Assembly (NCBI RefSeq): GCF_004367585.1
Contig: NZ_CP038015.1
Location: 753,001 to 817,000, forward strand
Length of the DNA: 64,000 nt
Reading direction: 5' to 3'
Source: Paenisporosarcina antarctica
GTDB lineage: Bacteria > Bacillota > Bacilli > Bacillales_A > Planococcaceae
Part shown: positions 45,848 through 55,408 of the stretch, piece by piece
Layout: each line of letters begins with the position of its first letter
How positions within the stretch are numbered: position 1 is the stretch's first letter
Position numbers and translations under genes: made by a program
Notes under the pieces: model-generated
Told to the model about the DNA's origin: nothing
The model's database searches: none
What the model saw: the letters and a program-made list of their open reading frames with translations, nothing else

Positions 45848-46996
45848 ATGAATAAATTATTAGTTAATCAAGCGTTTGAGTTTCTTTCGCAATATGGAAA
45901 TGAAAAAGGTCATTCTGAAGATACGATGATGAATCGTCAACTTACTGTTAAGGAAGAAATAGAGTCGACCGGAACTTACATCCACACGTTCGATGAAATA
46001 TCATATGGAGCTAAACTCGCATGGCGCAATAGTACAAAGTGTATTGGTCGATTGTTTTGGGAAACGCTTGATGTTTTTGATGCGAGAGATGTTGAGTCAA
46101 AAGAAGAAGTAGCACAGCATATCCATCATCATATTCAACATGCAACAAATGAAGGGAAAATTAGATCTACCATTACAATTTTCCCACCCCTGAAATTTAA
46201 TGAGCAACAAAAAGTACAAATATGGAGCCATCAATTAATTCGATATGCAGGATATTTAGAAGAATCAGGTGAAATTCTTGGAGATCCCGCTTCCTTAGAA
46301 TTAACGAAAGTAGCACAAAAATTAGGTTGGCAAGGAGATAGAACACCATACGATTTTTTGCCTGTCATTTACCAATGGAACGAAGGACCACCTAGTATTA
46401 TTCCTATTTTAAAAGAAGAGGTTCTTGAAATTAAGATCGATCATCCAATTAATAAAAATTGGGGTCCGCTTAATTTAAAATGGTATGCAGTCCCAATTAT
46501 TGCAGATCGCGTTCTTGAAATTGGGGGATTACGTTATCCTGCTCCTTTTAATGGTTGGTATATGGAAACTGAAATTGCAGCGCGAAATTTTGTGGATTCA
46601 TATCGCTACAATCGATTGAGAGACGTTGCTAAGCAATTGGAACTTGATACGTCAAGTACTACAACATTTTGGAGAGACAGAGCCCTTGTTGAATTACAGC
46701 ATGCTGTGTATGCATCGTTTAAACAAGCAGGTGTACAAATAGTTGATCATTATACCGCTGCACAACAATTTCAAACATTTCGTGAAAAGGAAGATAAATT
46801 ACAAAGAGAAGTAAAAGGCGATTGGACCTGGCTTGTCCCACCAGTATCTCCTTCGTTGACACCTATTTTCCATCAAGGCATTGTAAATGAAGAGTTGTCG
46901 CCCAATTTTATTAAACAGAAACGCCCACTTTTACTCAAAAAAATAAGCGAGATGACAGAATCATCTCGCTCGTCGGGTTGTCCGTTTCATGTGTGA
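45848..46996 (+). CDS. nos: Bacterial nitric oxide synthase oxygenase
   Basis: The enzyme makes NO from arginine. The 382-residue product has the haem-ligand Cys65 in AWRNSTKCIGR, the substrate Trp/Glu region PFNGWYMETEIAARNF, and WVPP-like TWLVPPVSPSLTPIFH near the C terminus. It is the oxygenase domain alone, as in Bacillales. I chose ATG 45848, because AAAGGA abuts the earlier ATG at 45839. It is convergent with mreBH with no bases between the two stop codons. Confidence 0.93.
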   Translation: MNKLLVNQAFEFLSQYGNEKGHSEDTMMNRQLTVKEEIESTGTYIHTFDEISYGAKLAWRNSTKCIGRLFWETLDVFDARDVESKEEVAQHIHHHIQHATNEGKIRSTITIFPPLKFNEQQKVQIWSHQLIRYAGYLEESGEILGDPASLELTKVAQKLGWQGDRTPYDFLPVIYQWNEGPPSIIPILKEEVLEIKIDHPINKNWGPLNLKWYAVPIIADRVLEIGGLRYPAPFNGWYMETEIAARNFVDSYRYNRLRDVAKQLELDTSSTTTFWRDRALVELQHAVYASFKQAGVQIVDHYTAAQQFQTFREKEDKLQREVKGDWTWLVPPVSPSLTPIFHQGIVNEELSPNFIKQKRPLLLKKISEMTESSRSSGCPFHV

Positions 46997-48004
46997 TTAG
47001 CGGGCAATTTTTTGTATTTTATCTATCATTACTAGTGAGCGACCTGTACCAATTGCTACAGACTCAAGAGGTTGAGGAGCTATGTGAACAGGGACAGATA
47101 TCTCATTAGATAACCATTCTTGCATGCCTTTTAATAAAGCACCGCCACCAGTTAACACAACACCTTGGTCAACAATGTCTCCTGATAGTTCTGGAGGACA
47201 GCTTTCAAGCGTTGCGCGGATCGCTTCTAAAATCGATAACAACGATTCTTTTAAAGTTTCTTGTACTTCAACAGAATTAATCGTTATTGTTTTTGGAAGA
47301 CCTGTTAATACGTCTCGACCTCTAACTTCCATTGTTTCCACTGTATGTGGAATTAAAGCGTACCCCACCTCAATTTTAATTCTTTCAGCGGTACGTTCAC
47401 CGATTAATACATTAAAGTTTTTGCGAACAAAATGAATAATGTCTTCATCCATTCGATCCCCAGCAACTTTTACAGTGTTTGAAGAGACAACGCCACCAAA
47501 TGAAATGATTCCCACTTCAGTTGTTCCGCCACCAATATCTACGATTACACTAGCAATTGGCTCACTGACAGGCAGGTCTGCACCAATTGCAGCAGCTACT
47601 GTTTCTTCTATCAAGTGAACTTCTTTAGCCCCACTATTTTTTACAGCATCATGGATGGCACGACGTTCTACTGATGTGGCGCCTGAAGGTGTACATACCA
47701 TAACGTTCGGTTTACGAACAGAACTTCCTAATTTTTTGCCTATTTTCTTCATTACCATGCGCAACATATCTGTTGTCACATCAAAATCAGCAATCACCCC
47801 ATCTTTTAAAGGACGAATGACGGTAATAGAACCTGGTGTTTTACCAATCATGCTTTTAGCTTCATCACCAAATGCAATAATTTGTCTTGTTTTTGTATCC
47901 ACCGCTACGACAGATGGTTCATTTAAAATTATGCCTTTATTTTTTGTATATACAAGGATGTTAGCAGTTCCTAAATCAATCCCTAAATCAATACTTGAAA
48001 ACAT
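46997..48004 (-). CDS. mreBH: MreB-family actin homologue, probably MreBH
   Basis: The filament protein guides lateral wall synthesis. The 335 residues equal MreBH in length. Actin motifs are [15 protein letters not shown] (phosphate 1), [16 protein letters not shown] (phosphate 2) and TGGGALLKG (adenosine). The N terminus [15 protein letters not shown] and the absence of the mreC/mreD and spoIIID/mbl contexts favour MreBH, but Mbl cannot be excluded without alignment. Confidence 0.85.
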   Translation of the reverse strand: MFSSIDLGIDLGTANILVYTKNKGIILNEPSVVAVDTKTRQIIAFGDEAKSMIGKTPGSITVIRPLKDGVIADFDVTTDMLRMVMKKIGKKLGSSVRKPNVMVCTPSGATSVERRAIHDAVKNSGAKEVHLIEETVAAAIGADLPVSEPIASVIVDIGGGTTEVGIISFGGVVSSNTVKVAGDRMDEDIIHFVRKNFNVLIGERTAERIKIEVGYALIPHTVETMEVRGRDVLTGLPKTITINSVEVQETLKESLLSILEAIRATLESCPPELSGDIVDQGVVLTGGGALLKGMQEWLSNEISVPVHIAPQPLESVAIGTGRSLVMIDKIQKIAR

Positions 48005-48216
48005 ACAGATTCCTCCTCTAAGCAGTTTGCTATATAAGTATAGAGGAGTTTAGTGCTTATGCCATGTGGTACTTAATGGGAGATATCAATTATTGCAGTG
48101 TGTTATGTGATATAAGATAGAGAAGGGGGGTGAAAAATAAGTAACTTGTAGGATTTTGTGGTCGTTCTGTTATATGTCTGTGGTTAAAATGTAAAAAAAA
48201 TGTTTTATGATAACAA

Positions 48217-48246
48217 AAAAGCAATCGTCCAAAGACGACTGCTTTT
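48217..48246 (-). terminator. Terminator of the 46-residue minus-strand gene
   Basis: AAAAGCAATCGTC pairs with GACGACTGCTTTT, followed by T on the minus strand. It lies 8 bp after the stop at 48254. Confidence 0.85.
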
Positions 48247-48253
48247 CTTAATA

Positions 48254-48394
48254 TTAGAATGTATTTTCAGGTTTTGGATCAATTACTTCTGAATCACGAG
48301 AAATTAAAGCTTTTTGCAAAAAATACATAATGAAATAAGTAACTACTCCTAGAATAGCCATAAAGCCAATTACAGTTACTACACCTAAAGCCAT
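48254..48394 (-). CDS. 46-residue single-pass membrane peptide
   Basis: The frame has GAGGGGA eight bases before its ATG and a terminator just downstream. The peptide has one transmembrane helix (about residues 4-27) and a short charged tail ending SEVIDPKPENTF. No family is recognised. Small peptides of this kind often accompany membrane complexes, but no partner is indicated by its neighbours. Confidence 0.68.
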   Translation of the reverse strand: MALGVVTVIGFMAILGVVTYFIMYFLQKALISRDSEVIDPKPENTF

Positions 48395-48495
48395 TGTAAT
48401 TCCCCTCTCTATTAATCATTTGTTTAATAATTATTATTATACATGATTTAAGAGAATTCTAGTAGTGGTTAATCAAAATTGGTGAAAACTGCCGT

Positions 48496-49728
48496 TTAAA
48501 AAGCCCAGTTACCGTCACGGAATACTGCTTCTTTAGAACCATCTTCTAAAATTCCATCGATGTCCATTTGTTCTGAACCAATCATAAAGTCAACATGTGT
48601 AATACTTTGGTTTAAGCCATGTTCTTGTAGTTCTTCTGAGGACATTTTTTTGCCGCCTTCTAAACAGAATGCATAGGCACTACCAATTGCTAAATGGTTT
48701 GATGCGTTTTCATCAAATAAAGTGTTATAGAAAAGTAATCCAGATTCAGAAATAGGGGAGTGATGAGGAACTAAAGCAACCTCTCCTAAATACTTAGCCC
48801 CTTCATCCGTATCAACTAATCGTTGTAATACTTCTTGTCCTTCAGTAGCTTCAACTTTAACAATGCGACCTTTTTCAAATGTAATCTTGAAGTCGTCTAT
48901 GATGTTTCCGCCGTAGCTCAATGGTTTTGAACTAGAGACAACACCATTCACACCTGTTTTCAATGGAACCGTAAATACTTCTTCAGTAGGCATATTCGCC
49001 ATGAACGAAGTGCCTTTTTCATTTACACTGCCAGCCCCACACCATAAATGTCCTTTTGGAAGTTCAATTGTAAGATCAGTCCCTGGAGCAGTGTAGTGCA
49101 ATTTTTTGTAGTTTTTGTCATTTAAGTAATCAACTTTCTCATGAAGTGTGTCATCGTGTTTCGCCCAAGCTTCAATTGGAGAATCTACATCCGCTCGAAC
49201 TGCTTTAAAGATAGCATCCCATAAAGCACTAACTTGTTCATCTTCCGCTACATCTGGAAATGCTTTAGCTGCCCAAGATTTAGACGGAGCTGCAATGACT
49301 GTCCAACTAATTTTGTCTGATTGAATATATTGACGATATTTTGTTAATGCAGTTCCAGCTGCTTTTTGGAATGCCGAAATACGAGACGAGTCAATTCCTT
49401 TTAATAAATCAGGACTTGAAGATACTACACTCATAAATGCTGCGCCTTGATCAGCTAATTGTTCACGTTCTTGTACTTTCCATGCCGGATACTCCTCGAA
49501 AGATTCACTTGGAGCCAACTCGAAACGTGTACGTGTAATCACGTCATCTGTCCAGTCTACATATACTTGTTTTGCTCCAACTTCATACGCCATTTTTGTT
49601 AATAAACGAACGAATTTAGGGTTATCAATAGATGCTGTGATATATAAAATTTGACCTTTTTGAATGTTTACGCCTACTTTAACTGCTAACTCAGCATACT
49701 TCGTTAATTTTTCATTAAAAGTTGTCAT
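48496..49728 (-). CDS. M29 family aminopeptidase (AmpS/PepS type), copy 2
   Basis: The 410-residue paralogue of the protein at 35295-36524 shares MPTEEVFTVP, EVALVPHHSPIS and LFDENASNHLAIGSAY, including the metal ligands. It acts in the cytosol on N-terminal residues of peptides. It is a single gene on the minus strand with GGAGAT-like ribosome binding site upstream. No terminator was recognised after it. Confidence 0.92.
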   Translation of the reverse strand: MTTFNEKLTKYAELAVKVGVNIQKGQILYITASIDNPKFVRLLTKMAYEVGAKQVYVDWTDDVITRTRFELAPSESFEEYPAWKVQEREQLADQGAAFMSVVSSSPDLLKGIDSSRISAFQKAAGTALTKYRQYIQSDKISWTVIAAPSKSWAAKAFPDVAEDEQVSALWDAIFKAVRADVDSPIEAWAKHDDTLHEKVDYLNDKNYKKLHYTAPGTDLTIELPKGHLWCGAGSVNEKGTSFMANMPTEEVFTVPLKTGVNGVVSSSKPLSYGGNIIDDFKITFEKGRIVKVEATEGQEVLQRLVDTDEGAKYLGEVALVPHHSPISESGLLFYNTLFDENASNHLAIGSAYAFCLEGGKKMSSEELQEHGLNQSITHVDFMIGSEQMDIDGILEDGSKEAVFRDGNWAF

Positions 49729-49879
49729 TAGGTGATCTCCTTTTTGTATAAGCTACTCCTATAGTAGCAATATTCGAAGGAGTAAATCAATTGAAAAGTT
49801 CGTGTGACGAAATAACCTTTAAAATGCTTTAATATTTAGAGTTGAAAATCAGTACAGAAGTCTATCAATCAATTCGCCA

Positions 49880-50109
49880 AGATGATGCAATGGAGGAAGA
49901 ATTTAGTTTACTACAGGAATCATTGAAAAAGCTTTTGCTGAAACAGATGATAAGGGTATTGTCGGTAAACACGTCACACCATTCTTGCTAGATAAAGTGA
50001 AAGAATTAACAAAAGTTAAAAGTTTGGACGCAAATATCTTTGATTAAACAAAATGCCATAGTTGGAACGGGAATTACTGTAGCTCATCAAAGACTTTTGA
50101 ATAACGATC
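49880..50109 (+). pseudogene. psuG: psuG (pseudouridine-5'-phosphate glycosidase) remnant
   Basis: Three frames together give the C-terminal end of PsuG: EEEFSL, then [41 protein letters not shown], and after a frameshift [17 protein letters not shown]. The TPFLL and SLxAN-(I)-xLxxxNA patterns are family hallmarks. At least two frameshifts and loss of the N-terminal three quarters show decay. No psuK is nearby. Confidence 0.72.
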
Positions 50110-50219
50110 TTGTAAAATGTTTTTTTAAAAAAGTTTTATTTGGTTTTGTGATCAAAAAAATTAGTACCTTAATTACGTATATAGAATAGTATATATGGAT
50201 ACGAATTGGAGGGTATTTA

Positions 50220-50807
50220 ATGTGTATTTACGTGTATCCCACAGGGGTTTATTATACTCCCTGTGTTAGTGGAGCTGAGCATGAATTAAGAAATACGTTG
50301 CGTTTACTATGGGAACAGCATGTCTACTGGACAAAATCTGCTATTATTAGTTTAATTAATAATTCACCAGATTTAGATGCAGTTTTAGCACGACTATTAC
50401 GAAATGCTCCTGAAATGGGGAACGTACTTAAACCTTACTACGGTGAGCAATTAGGAGACCAATACGGTGCTTTAATCAAAGCTCACTTAGTCATTGCTGC
50501 AGATCTTGTGAAAGCGGCTAAAGAAGGAGATACGCAAAGCTTTGAGTCTGTTGATAAAAAATGGTATGCCAATGCCGATGATATTGCTATATTTCTAAGC
50601 TCAATTAACCCTTATATATCACAGGAAGATATGAGAGAAATGATGTATAAACACTTGGATTTATTTAAATCAGAAACAGTTTTCTTACTTCAACAAGACT
50701 ATCAAGCAGCCATTAATACGTTTGACGAAATTGAAATGCAGGCTCTCCACATGGCAGATTATATTTCAGCAGCCATTATCAAGCAGTTTCCTCAAATTCA
50801 GATGTAA
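50220..50807 (+). CDS. Conserved helical protein, unknown function
   Basis: The 195-residue soluble protein is mainly helical. Patterns such as LRLLWEQHVYWTKSAIISL, VLARLLRNAPEMG, KKWYANADDIAIFLS and IIKQFP recall a conserved family in Bacillus and Paenibacillus whose role is not known to me. Repeated conserved His, Trp and Glu residues in a helical bundle would permit metal or cofactor binding, but that is a guess. GGAGGG lies six bases before the ATG. Confidence 0.7.
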   Translation: MCIYVYPTGVYYTPCVSGAEHELRNTLRLLWEQHVYWTKSAIISLINNSPDLDAVLARLLRNAPEMGNVLKPYYGEQLGDQYGALIKAHLVIAADLVKAAKEGDTQSFESVDKKWYANADDIAIFLSSINPYISQEDMREMMYKHLDLFKSETVFLLQQDYQAAINTFDEIEMQALHMADYISAAIIKQFPQIQM

Positions 50808-50813
50808 GTAATG

Positions 50814-50845
50814 GACACCGTTGAGAATTCTCAACGGTGTCTTTT
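50814..50845. terminator. Perfect palindromic terminator
   Basis: GACACCGTTGAGAA pairs with TTCTCAACGGTGTC with no spacer, followed by T4. Confidence 0.88.
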
Positions 50846-51223
50846 AAAATAAAATAATAAGGTATAAAAATTTTGGACTGAAGAGAATTCTGAAGGATTT
50901 GGAAAAAAATACTGTCTTTACACTTTGAAAACCTTCTTGTGAATCAAAAAGTGACCGAAATTGCATCTCATGAAGATTCTTCTTTCCAAAAAGGGGTTGA
51001 TTCTTTCTTTGTCCAAACCAATATTCCTGTGTTAGAACCATGGAGCAGGAGATAATCTTATGAAAGAGACCTGGAAACGTTTAAGAGTCAGAGAACGCTT
51101 TAGTTTTACATTGACGCTTCGTAAGAAAAGCTGCAAGTCGAAGCTTGTAGCCTAATTTTTTGCACATTAAAACGTTTAAAAAACTTTAGATAAAGGAATT
51201 TCTAAATAAGGAGGGATTTTCGT
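50846..51223. other. Intergenic DNA with a possible decayed coding fragment
   Basis: The plus frame 50894-51055 reads openly for 53 codons (HFENLLVNQKVTEIASHEDS and KGVDSFFVQTNIPVLEPW) in a protein-like composition. It has no start codon with a ribosome binding site. A second short frame from 51060 encodes a basic 31-residue peptide. I do not recognise either. The downstream part must contain the promoter for the monooxygenase operon. Confidence 0.35.
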
Positions 51224-52531
51224 ATGAAGACTGATGTATTCATTACAGGTGGTGGAATTGGTGGCTTGACGCTAGCATTAAAACTGGTAAGTTCAGGTAT
51301 CGATGTTGTGATGGTTGAAAAATTAACAGGAAATCAACCTATTTATAAAGGAGAATTATTGCAACCAAAAAGCATGCAAATTTTTGATGGATTACATGTT
51401 TATTATCAAGTCACTTCGAATGCGCAAATTATTGAGGTCCTTGATTTATTTGAACTGTCAAAAACATTAAAAGTGAAAGATCAGTCTTTTATGGATTACA
51501 CCGTCATTCCTGGGAAATATAATGCAGCCTACATGATTCACCATGAAAAGTTGAAAACTATCATATTTAAGCAAGCGGAAAAATATCCAAACTTTCATTA
51601 TTATAATGAGGCAACTTGTAAGGCAATTGAAAATAATACGGCTATCGTGCAACAAGGAAACGAAAAGTTCCAAGTAGAAGCAGCTTTCTTCATTGGTGCA
51701 GAAGGACGGGCATCTGTTACTCGCCAAGCGATGGGTATTAAAGTTGATCCGATTAAATATAATCATCATTTTATTACGGTTACTTTCCCTCGGCCTTCAG
51801 ACTTAGTGGGAGGGCAAATTTTTTCTAGTTACAATCGATTCTTAGGGTTATTTCCACTGCCTGATAATCAAGTACGTTCAGTCTATTTAATTCCTGCAGG
51901 TGACTATAAAAAAATTAAAGAAAAACCAATTGGACACTTTCATAAATTGTATACAGATCTTGCGCCATCTATCGATGGTTATGTTCAGCAGCTTACGGAT
52001 TGGTCAAAAATTCAATTAATGATTCCCATAATGTATCATGCGAATTCCTATGTACAAGGCAATAAAGTTATTATTGGAGACGCAGCACATGCTGTACATC
52101 CGATGGCAGGGGAAGGAATGAATATGGCTATCCAAGATGCCGACATTTTAGGTGAATTATTGGTAGATATGTATAAATTGTCATCTCTACATCCAGATAA
52201 TTTAGAGCAATTCGAATACGTTCGAAAAGAACGTGCTGATTACTTAATTCAACTAAGCCATTTGTCAGCACTTGCCTATTCATTCCCATTTCAACCAGTA
52301 AGTTGGATTCGCAGCAAAACCTTTGAACGAATAGAGGAAGATCCAGTTCTTCACTTCAAGCAAATGTTAAATGTATCTGGACTAGGCATGTGGAAAGAGT
52401 CTGTGAGAGATCGTTTTATTCAAGGTGGCATGATGCCAACTAGAAAAAAAAATTTGTCTGTTGCCAAAAAAGAAATGAAGTTATTTTCAGCGGAAGATGA
52501 TTATCCTTGGAAATGGAATGGCCTTTTATAG
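51224..52531 (+). CDS. FAD-dependent monooxygenase (UbiH/PHBH fold)
   Basis: The 435-residue protein hydroxylates an unidentified aromatic or polyketide-like substrate. It has GGGIGGLTLALKL (dinucleotide-binding) at 9-21, a DG-like middle motif (FFIGAEGRASVTR) and GDAAHAVHPMAGEGMNMAIQDA (FAD ribityl motif) near 287-308. GGAGGG precedes the ATG. A methyltransferase gene follows 71 bp downstream on the same strand, suggesting a two-enzyme tailoring unit. Confidence 0.87.
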   Translation: MKTDVFITGGGIGGLTLALKLVSSGIDVVMVEKLTGNQPIYKGELLQPKSMQIFDGLHVYYQVTSNAQIIEVLDLFELSKTLKVKDQSFMDYTVIPGKYNAAYMIHHEKLKTIIFKQAEKYPNFHYYNEATCKAIENNTAIVQQGNEKFQVEAAFFIGAEGRASVTRQAMGIKVDPIKYNHHFITVTFPRPSDLVGGQIFSSYNRFLGLFPLPDNQVRSVYLIPAGDYKKIKEKPIGHFHKLYTDLAPSIDGYVQQLTDWSKIQLMIPIMYHANSYVQGNKVIIGDAAHAVHPMAGEGMNMAIQDADILGELLVDMYKLSSLHPDNLEQFEYVRKERADYLIQLSHLSALAYSFPFQPVSWIRSKTFERIEEDPVLHFKQMLNVSGLGMWKESVRDRFIQGGMMPTRKKNLSVAKKEMKLFSAEDDYPWKWNGLL

Positions 52532-52602
52532 CACATTGATAGGTTTATATCTCAAAATAAACGTGTATTTAAATAACAATAAGTAAATGGGAGGGATAGG
52601 CA

Positions 52603-53592
52603 ATGGTTGATATAATGAAAATGTTTAAAGCGCGTATGTGGATGAAACGAAATGTTCCGTTTTTATATTCCTGGCATGCATACGTTGGGTATGAACTAAA
52701 TTTATTTAAAGCGTTTGAGCGTGGCGTAACCGTTGCCGACGTGGCGGATGCCTATCAAATAGATGAAATATTACTTAATCAATGGATGAGTGTTGGAGTG
52801 TCGATTGGTCATTTAAAACCCATGAGCCGCAATCGATATAAAACGGGAGCCATGTGGAAGTTACCACGGCCTAAAGATGAATCGTCTTCAGGTGTCATAT
52901 TAAAAGAAATGATGGAATTACATATTCCTAGTTTACTAGCTTATCCAGATATGATGCGAAATAAAACTCGCAATCACTTTGATGCGGATAAACATGCTGA
53001 TACGGTAGCTCAAACAAGTCGATTTTTAGAAGTAATTGCTTTGCCAAAAATTTCAAAATTATTAAAAGGAAATACTAAGCAGTTAGTTCTTGACATTGGT
53101 TGTGGAGAGGGAGGTTATATTAAACGGCTTGCTGAACGTTTCCCTGATTCTAAGTTCAAAGGTATAGAGATTAGTGATTCAGTTGCTAAAACGGCCATGA
53201 AATTAACCCAATCACTAGATAATGTATCAATTGATCAAGCTAATTTATGGGAATATGATCCGGAGACTTTATACGATTTAATATTATTGAACAATATCAT
53301 TCACTATGTTCCTCCCGAAAAGCGGCAAGAATTATTTTTGCGCTTAAGTGACTGGTTATGTGAAGGTGGCGTTTTATCAGTTGTTACACCTATTTCTGGT
53401 GGGGAAGAAAGTCCACCATTTGTTGCTGCATTTAATAGCTTCTTTCATTCATTTGAAAACTTGTATTCCTTACCTGAAAAAGAGCACTTAGAGCAATGGG
53501 GAATCGGTGCAAACTTAACCTCGATAAGTATACAAACTATCATTCGTGAAGGAAGTTGGTACGTTATACAATACAAAAAAACCTCTATATAA
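52603..53592 (+). CDS. Class I SAM-dependent methyltransferase, O-methyltransferase-like
   Basis: The 329-residue product has an N-terminal helical, winged-helix-like region (ADVADAYQIDEILLNQWM near 45-62), as in small-molecule O-methyltransferases, then motif I VLDIGCGEGGYIKRL near 164-178, LLNNIIHYVPPEKRQELF and GGVLSVVTP. It likely methylates the product of the upstream monooxygenase; this is inferred from position only. GGGAGGG precedes the ATG. Confidence 0.83.
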   Translation: MVDIMKMFKARMWMKRNVPFLYSWHAYVGYELNLFKAFERGVTVADVADAYQIDEILLNQWMSVGVSIGHLKPMSRNRYKTGAMWKLPRPKDESSSGVILKEMMELHIPSLLAYPDMMRNKTRNHFDADKHADTVAQTSRFLEVIALPKISKLLKGNTKQLVLDIGCGEGGYIKRLAERFPDSKFKGIEISDSVAKTAMKLTQSLDNVSIDQANLWEYDPETLYDLILLNNIIHYVPPEKRQELFLRLSDWLCEGGVLSVVTPISGGEESPPFVAAFNSFFHSFENLYSLPEKEHLEQWGIGANLTSISIQTIIREGSWYVIQYKKTSI

Positions 53593-53606
53593 AACTAGAG
53601 GTTTTC
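53576..53606. terminator. Bidirectional terminator
   Basis: AAACCTCTA pairs with TAGAGGTTT, followed by T-rich sequence. It lies between convergent genes and overlaps the end of the methyltransferase gene. Confidence 0.8.
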
Positions 53607-53616
53607 GTTTGCACAA

Positions 53617-53838
53617 TTATTTACGGAGTGATCCAAGTTCTGAAGCGATAGCTTGCATTTCACTCGGACTGAACGTTGTCCGGTTTTTAACCATGTTGTA
53701 CAAATAGTGTAAGTCTTCATATTGAGATTCATCAAAATTTTCGGATCTCATAGCATCTACATTGACCATACGAAGTTTGTCTTTTATCTGTTCAATCATG
53801 TATTCAACATTCTCTTGCGATGGTTGAGTTAAGTTCAT
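53617..53838 (-). CDS. yfkK: DUF1128 family protein YfkK (UPF0435)
   Basis: The 73-residue helical protein closely follows the YfkK pattern: [29 protein letters not shown] and [14 protein letters not shown]. Its function is unknown. In B. subtilis the gene is near yfkH, whose homologue is also close here. Confidence 0.9.
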   Translation of the reverse strand: MNLTQPSQENVEYMIEQIKDKLRMVNVDAMRSENFDESQYEDLHYLYNMVKNRTTFSPSEMQAIASELGSLRK

Positions 53839-53981
53839 TTGGATTCCCGCCTTTCAAACGGTATTAGTTTATCATTTCATGCTACAGAAAAATTGTCAAA
53901 TCCAAGTAGCATTTTGTTTTAATACATATATAATTGGGTATATTAAAGCACATTGACTTTTAACCTTAGGAGGTTTTATTA

Positions 53982-54398
53982 ATGAAAGAAAGTAAATTTG
54001 TAAAAGGAATTGTAATAGGTGCAATTGCAGGTGCTGGATTAAGTTTATTAGATCGTATAACACGTGAAGATGTTAAATATAAGTTAAGAACGGTTTCCTC
54101 TGATGTTAAGTATTATTCGAAAAATCGTGAAGACTTGAAAATGAAATTACAAGAAAAAGCAGATCAAATCCATACTGTATATAACCAGTTTTCTCAAGAT
54201 GCACAATATTTATCGGATAAAGTAGATGAATTAAAAACATTAACTCCACAAGTGAAAACACTGGTCACTGATACAAAGGATGCATTCGTTCATTCCAAAG
54301 AAGAATACAAAACGATTGTAAAGAGCGAAGAAGATCAGTTCAAAATGCCAGTATTACCTGAGGAAGTTTATGAAGAGAAAGGAAGCTCGTTCTCTTAA
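53982..54398 (+). CDS. YtxH-like membrane-anchored protein
   Basis: The 138-residue protein begins with a glycine-rich hydrophobic anchor (KGIVIGAIAGAGLSLLD) and continues as a long helical, charged coil (about 30-115), the YtxH layout. It is probably a stress-linked structural protein, but the family is ill-defined. AGGAGG precedes the ATG. It is followed 16 bp later by the YfkH start. Confidence 0.78.
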   Translation: MKESKFVKGIVIGAIAGAGLSLLDRITREDVKYKLRTVSSDVKYYSKNREDLKMKLQEKADQIHTVYNQFSQDAQYLSDKVDELKTLTPQVKTLVTDTKDAFVHSKEEYKTIVKSEEDQFKMPVLPEEVYEEKGSSFS

Positions 54399-54414
54399 GA
54401 AAGGAATTGATTAC

Positions 54415-55392
54415 ATGGCGAACGAAAATCAACCAATTCAACCTAAGGGCAGTAAACAGTCCCGTTCCTCATATAATTTCTTAAATAAGATAAAGTTAAT
54501 GCAATTTAAAAAGAAAGATAAAGGTCCGGACGAACCTTTTGATGTCACATCATCAAAAGGTTTTTTTCAAGAATTATTAGCGAGGATTAAATATTTGGAT
54601 GTTACTGCTCTAGGCGCACAGCTTGCTTTCTTTTTTTTGCTATCATTATTTCCATTATTAATTTTTATGGTGACATTGCTTCCTTATTTAAATTTGCAAG
54701 AAGATCAACTCTTTAGCATTTTGCGTACATATGCACCAGACGAAGTTTATAAACTCATCTATGGCACAGTAAATGAAGTTCTTACCAATCGAAATGGTGG
54801 ACTATTATCTGTAGGAATACTTGCAACTATTTGGACTGCATCAAATGGTATGAATGCTTTGATTAAATCACTTAATCGCTCATATAGCCTTGAAGAAACA
54901 AGACCTTTCATTATAGCTAGAAGTATTTCAGTTATTTTTACACTTTTACTCATTACACTGTTTGTAATTGCTCTAGTATTGCCGGTATTTGGAGAACAAA
55001 TTGGCATATTTTTATTCTCATATTTAGGATACGAACAAAGTTTCTTGACTGTCTGGAATAGTATTAGATGGACGATTCCACCAGTAATGATTTTTGTTGT
55101 CTTCATGTTGTTATACTGGATTGCACCAAATAGAAAGTTGTATTTGAAAAGTGTAATACCAGGTGCCATCTTTGCTACGTTAGGGTGGATTCTCGTATCT
55201 CTAGCATTCTCATTTTATGTTAGTAGTTTTGCTAATTACTCTGCTACATACGGGAGTATTGGTGGAATTATCGTACTAATGATGTGGCTATATTTCTCAG
55301 GTACCATTTTAATGGTCGGTGGGCAAATTAATGCTGTTATGCAAGAACGTAAAGAAAAATTAGATATGAAAAAAGCAGGAGCTGTCGTATAG
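54415..55392 (+). CDS. yfkH: YihY/BrkB family membrane protein, YfkH-like
   Basis: The 325-residue protein has a basic, Gln-rich N-terminal tail of about 55 residues and six transmembrane helices with the family signatures ALGAQLAFFFLLSLFPLLIF, WTASNGMNALIKSLNRSY and YGSIGGIIVLMMWLYFSG. The old name ribonuclease BN for this family is wrong; the role is unknown. ATG 54415 has AAAGGA upstream. Confidence 0.88.
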   Translation: MANENQPIQPKGSKQSRSSYNFLNKIKLMQFKKKDKGPDEPFDVTSSKGFFQELLARIKYLDVTALGAQLAFFFLLSLFPLLIFMVTLLPYLNLQEDQLFSILRTYAPDEVYKLIYGTVNEVLTNRNGGLLSVGILATIWTASNGMNALIKSLNRSYSLEETRPFIIARSISVIFTLLLITLFVIALVLPVFGEQIGIFLFSYLGYEQSFLTVWNSIRWTIPPVMIFVVFMLLYWIAPNRKLYLKSVIPGAIFATLGWILVSLAFSFYVSSFANYSATYGSIGGIIVLMMWLYFSGTILMVGGQINAVMQERKEKLDMKKAGAVV

Positions 55393-55408
55393 ACGCTCCT
55401 GCTTTTTA
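55373..55408. terminator. Bidirectional terminator
   Basis: AAGCAGGAGC pairs with GCTCCTGCTT, followed by T5. It spans the 3' ends of both convergent genes. Confidence 0.88.
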
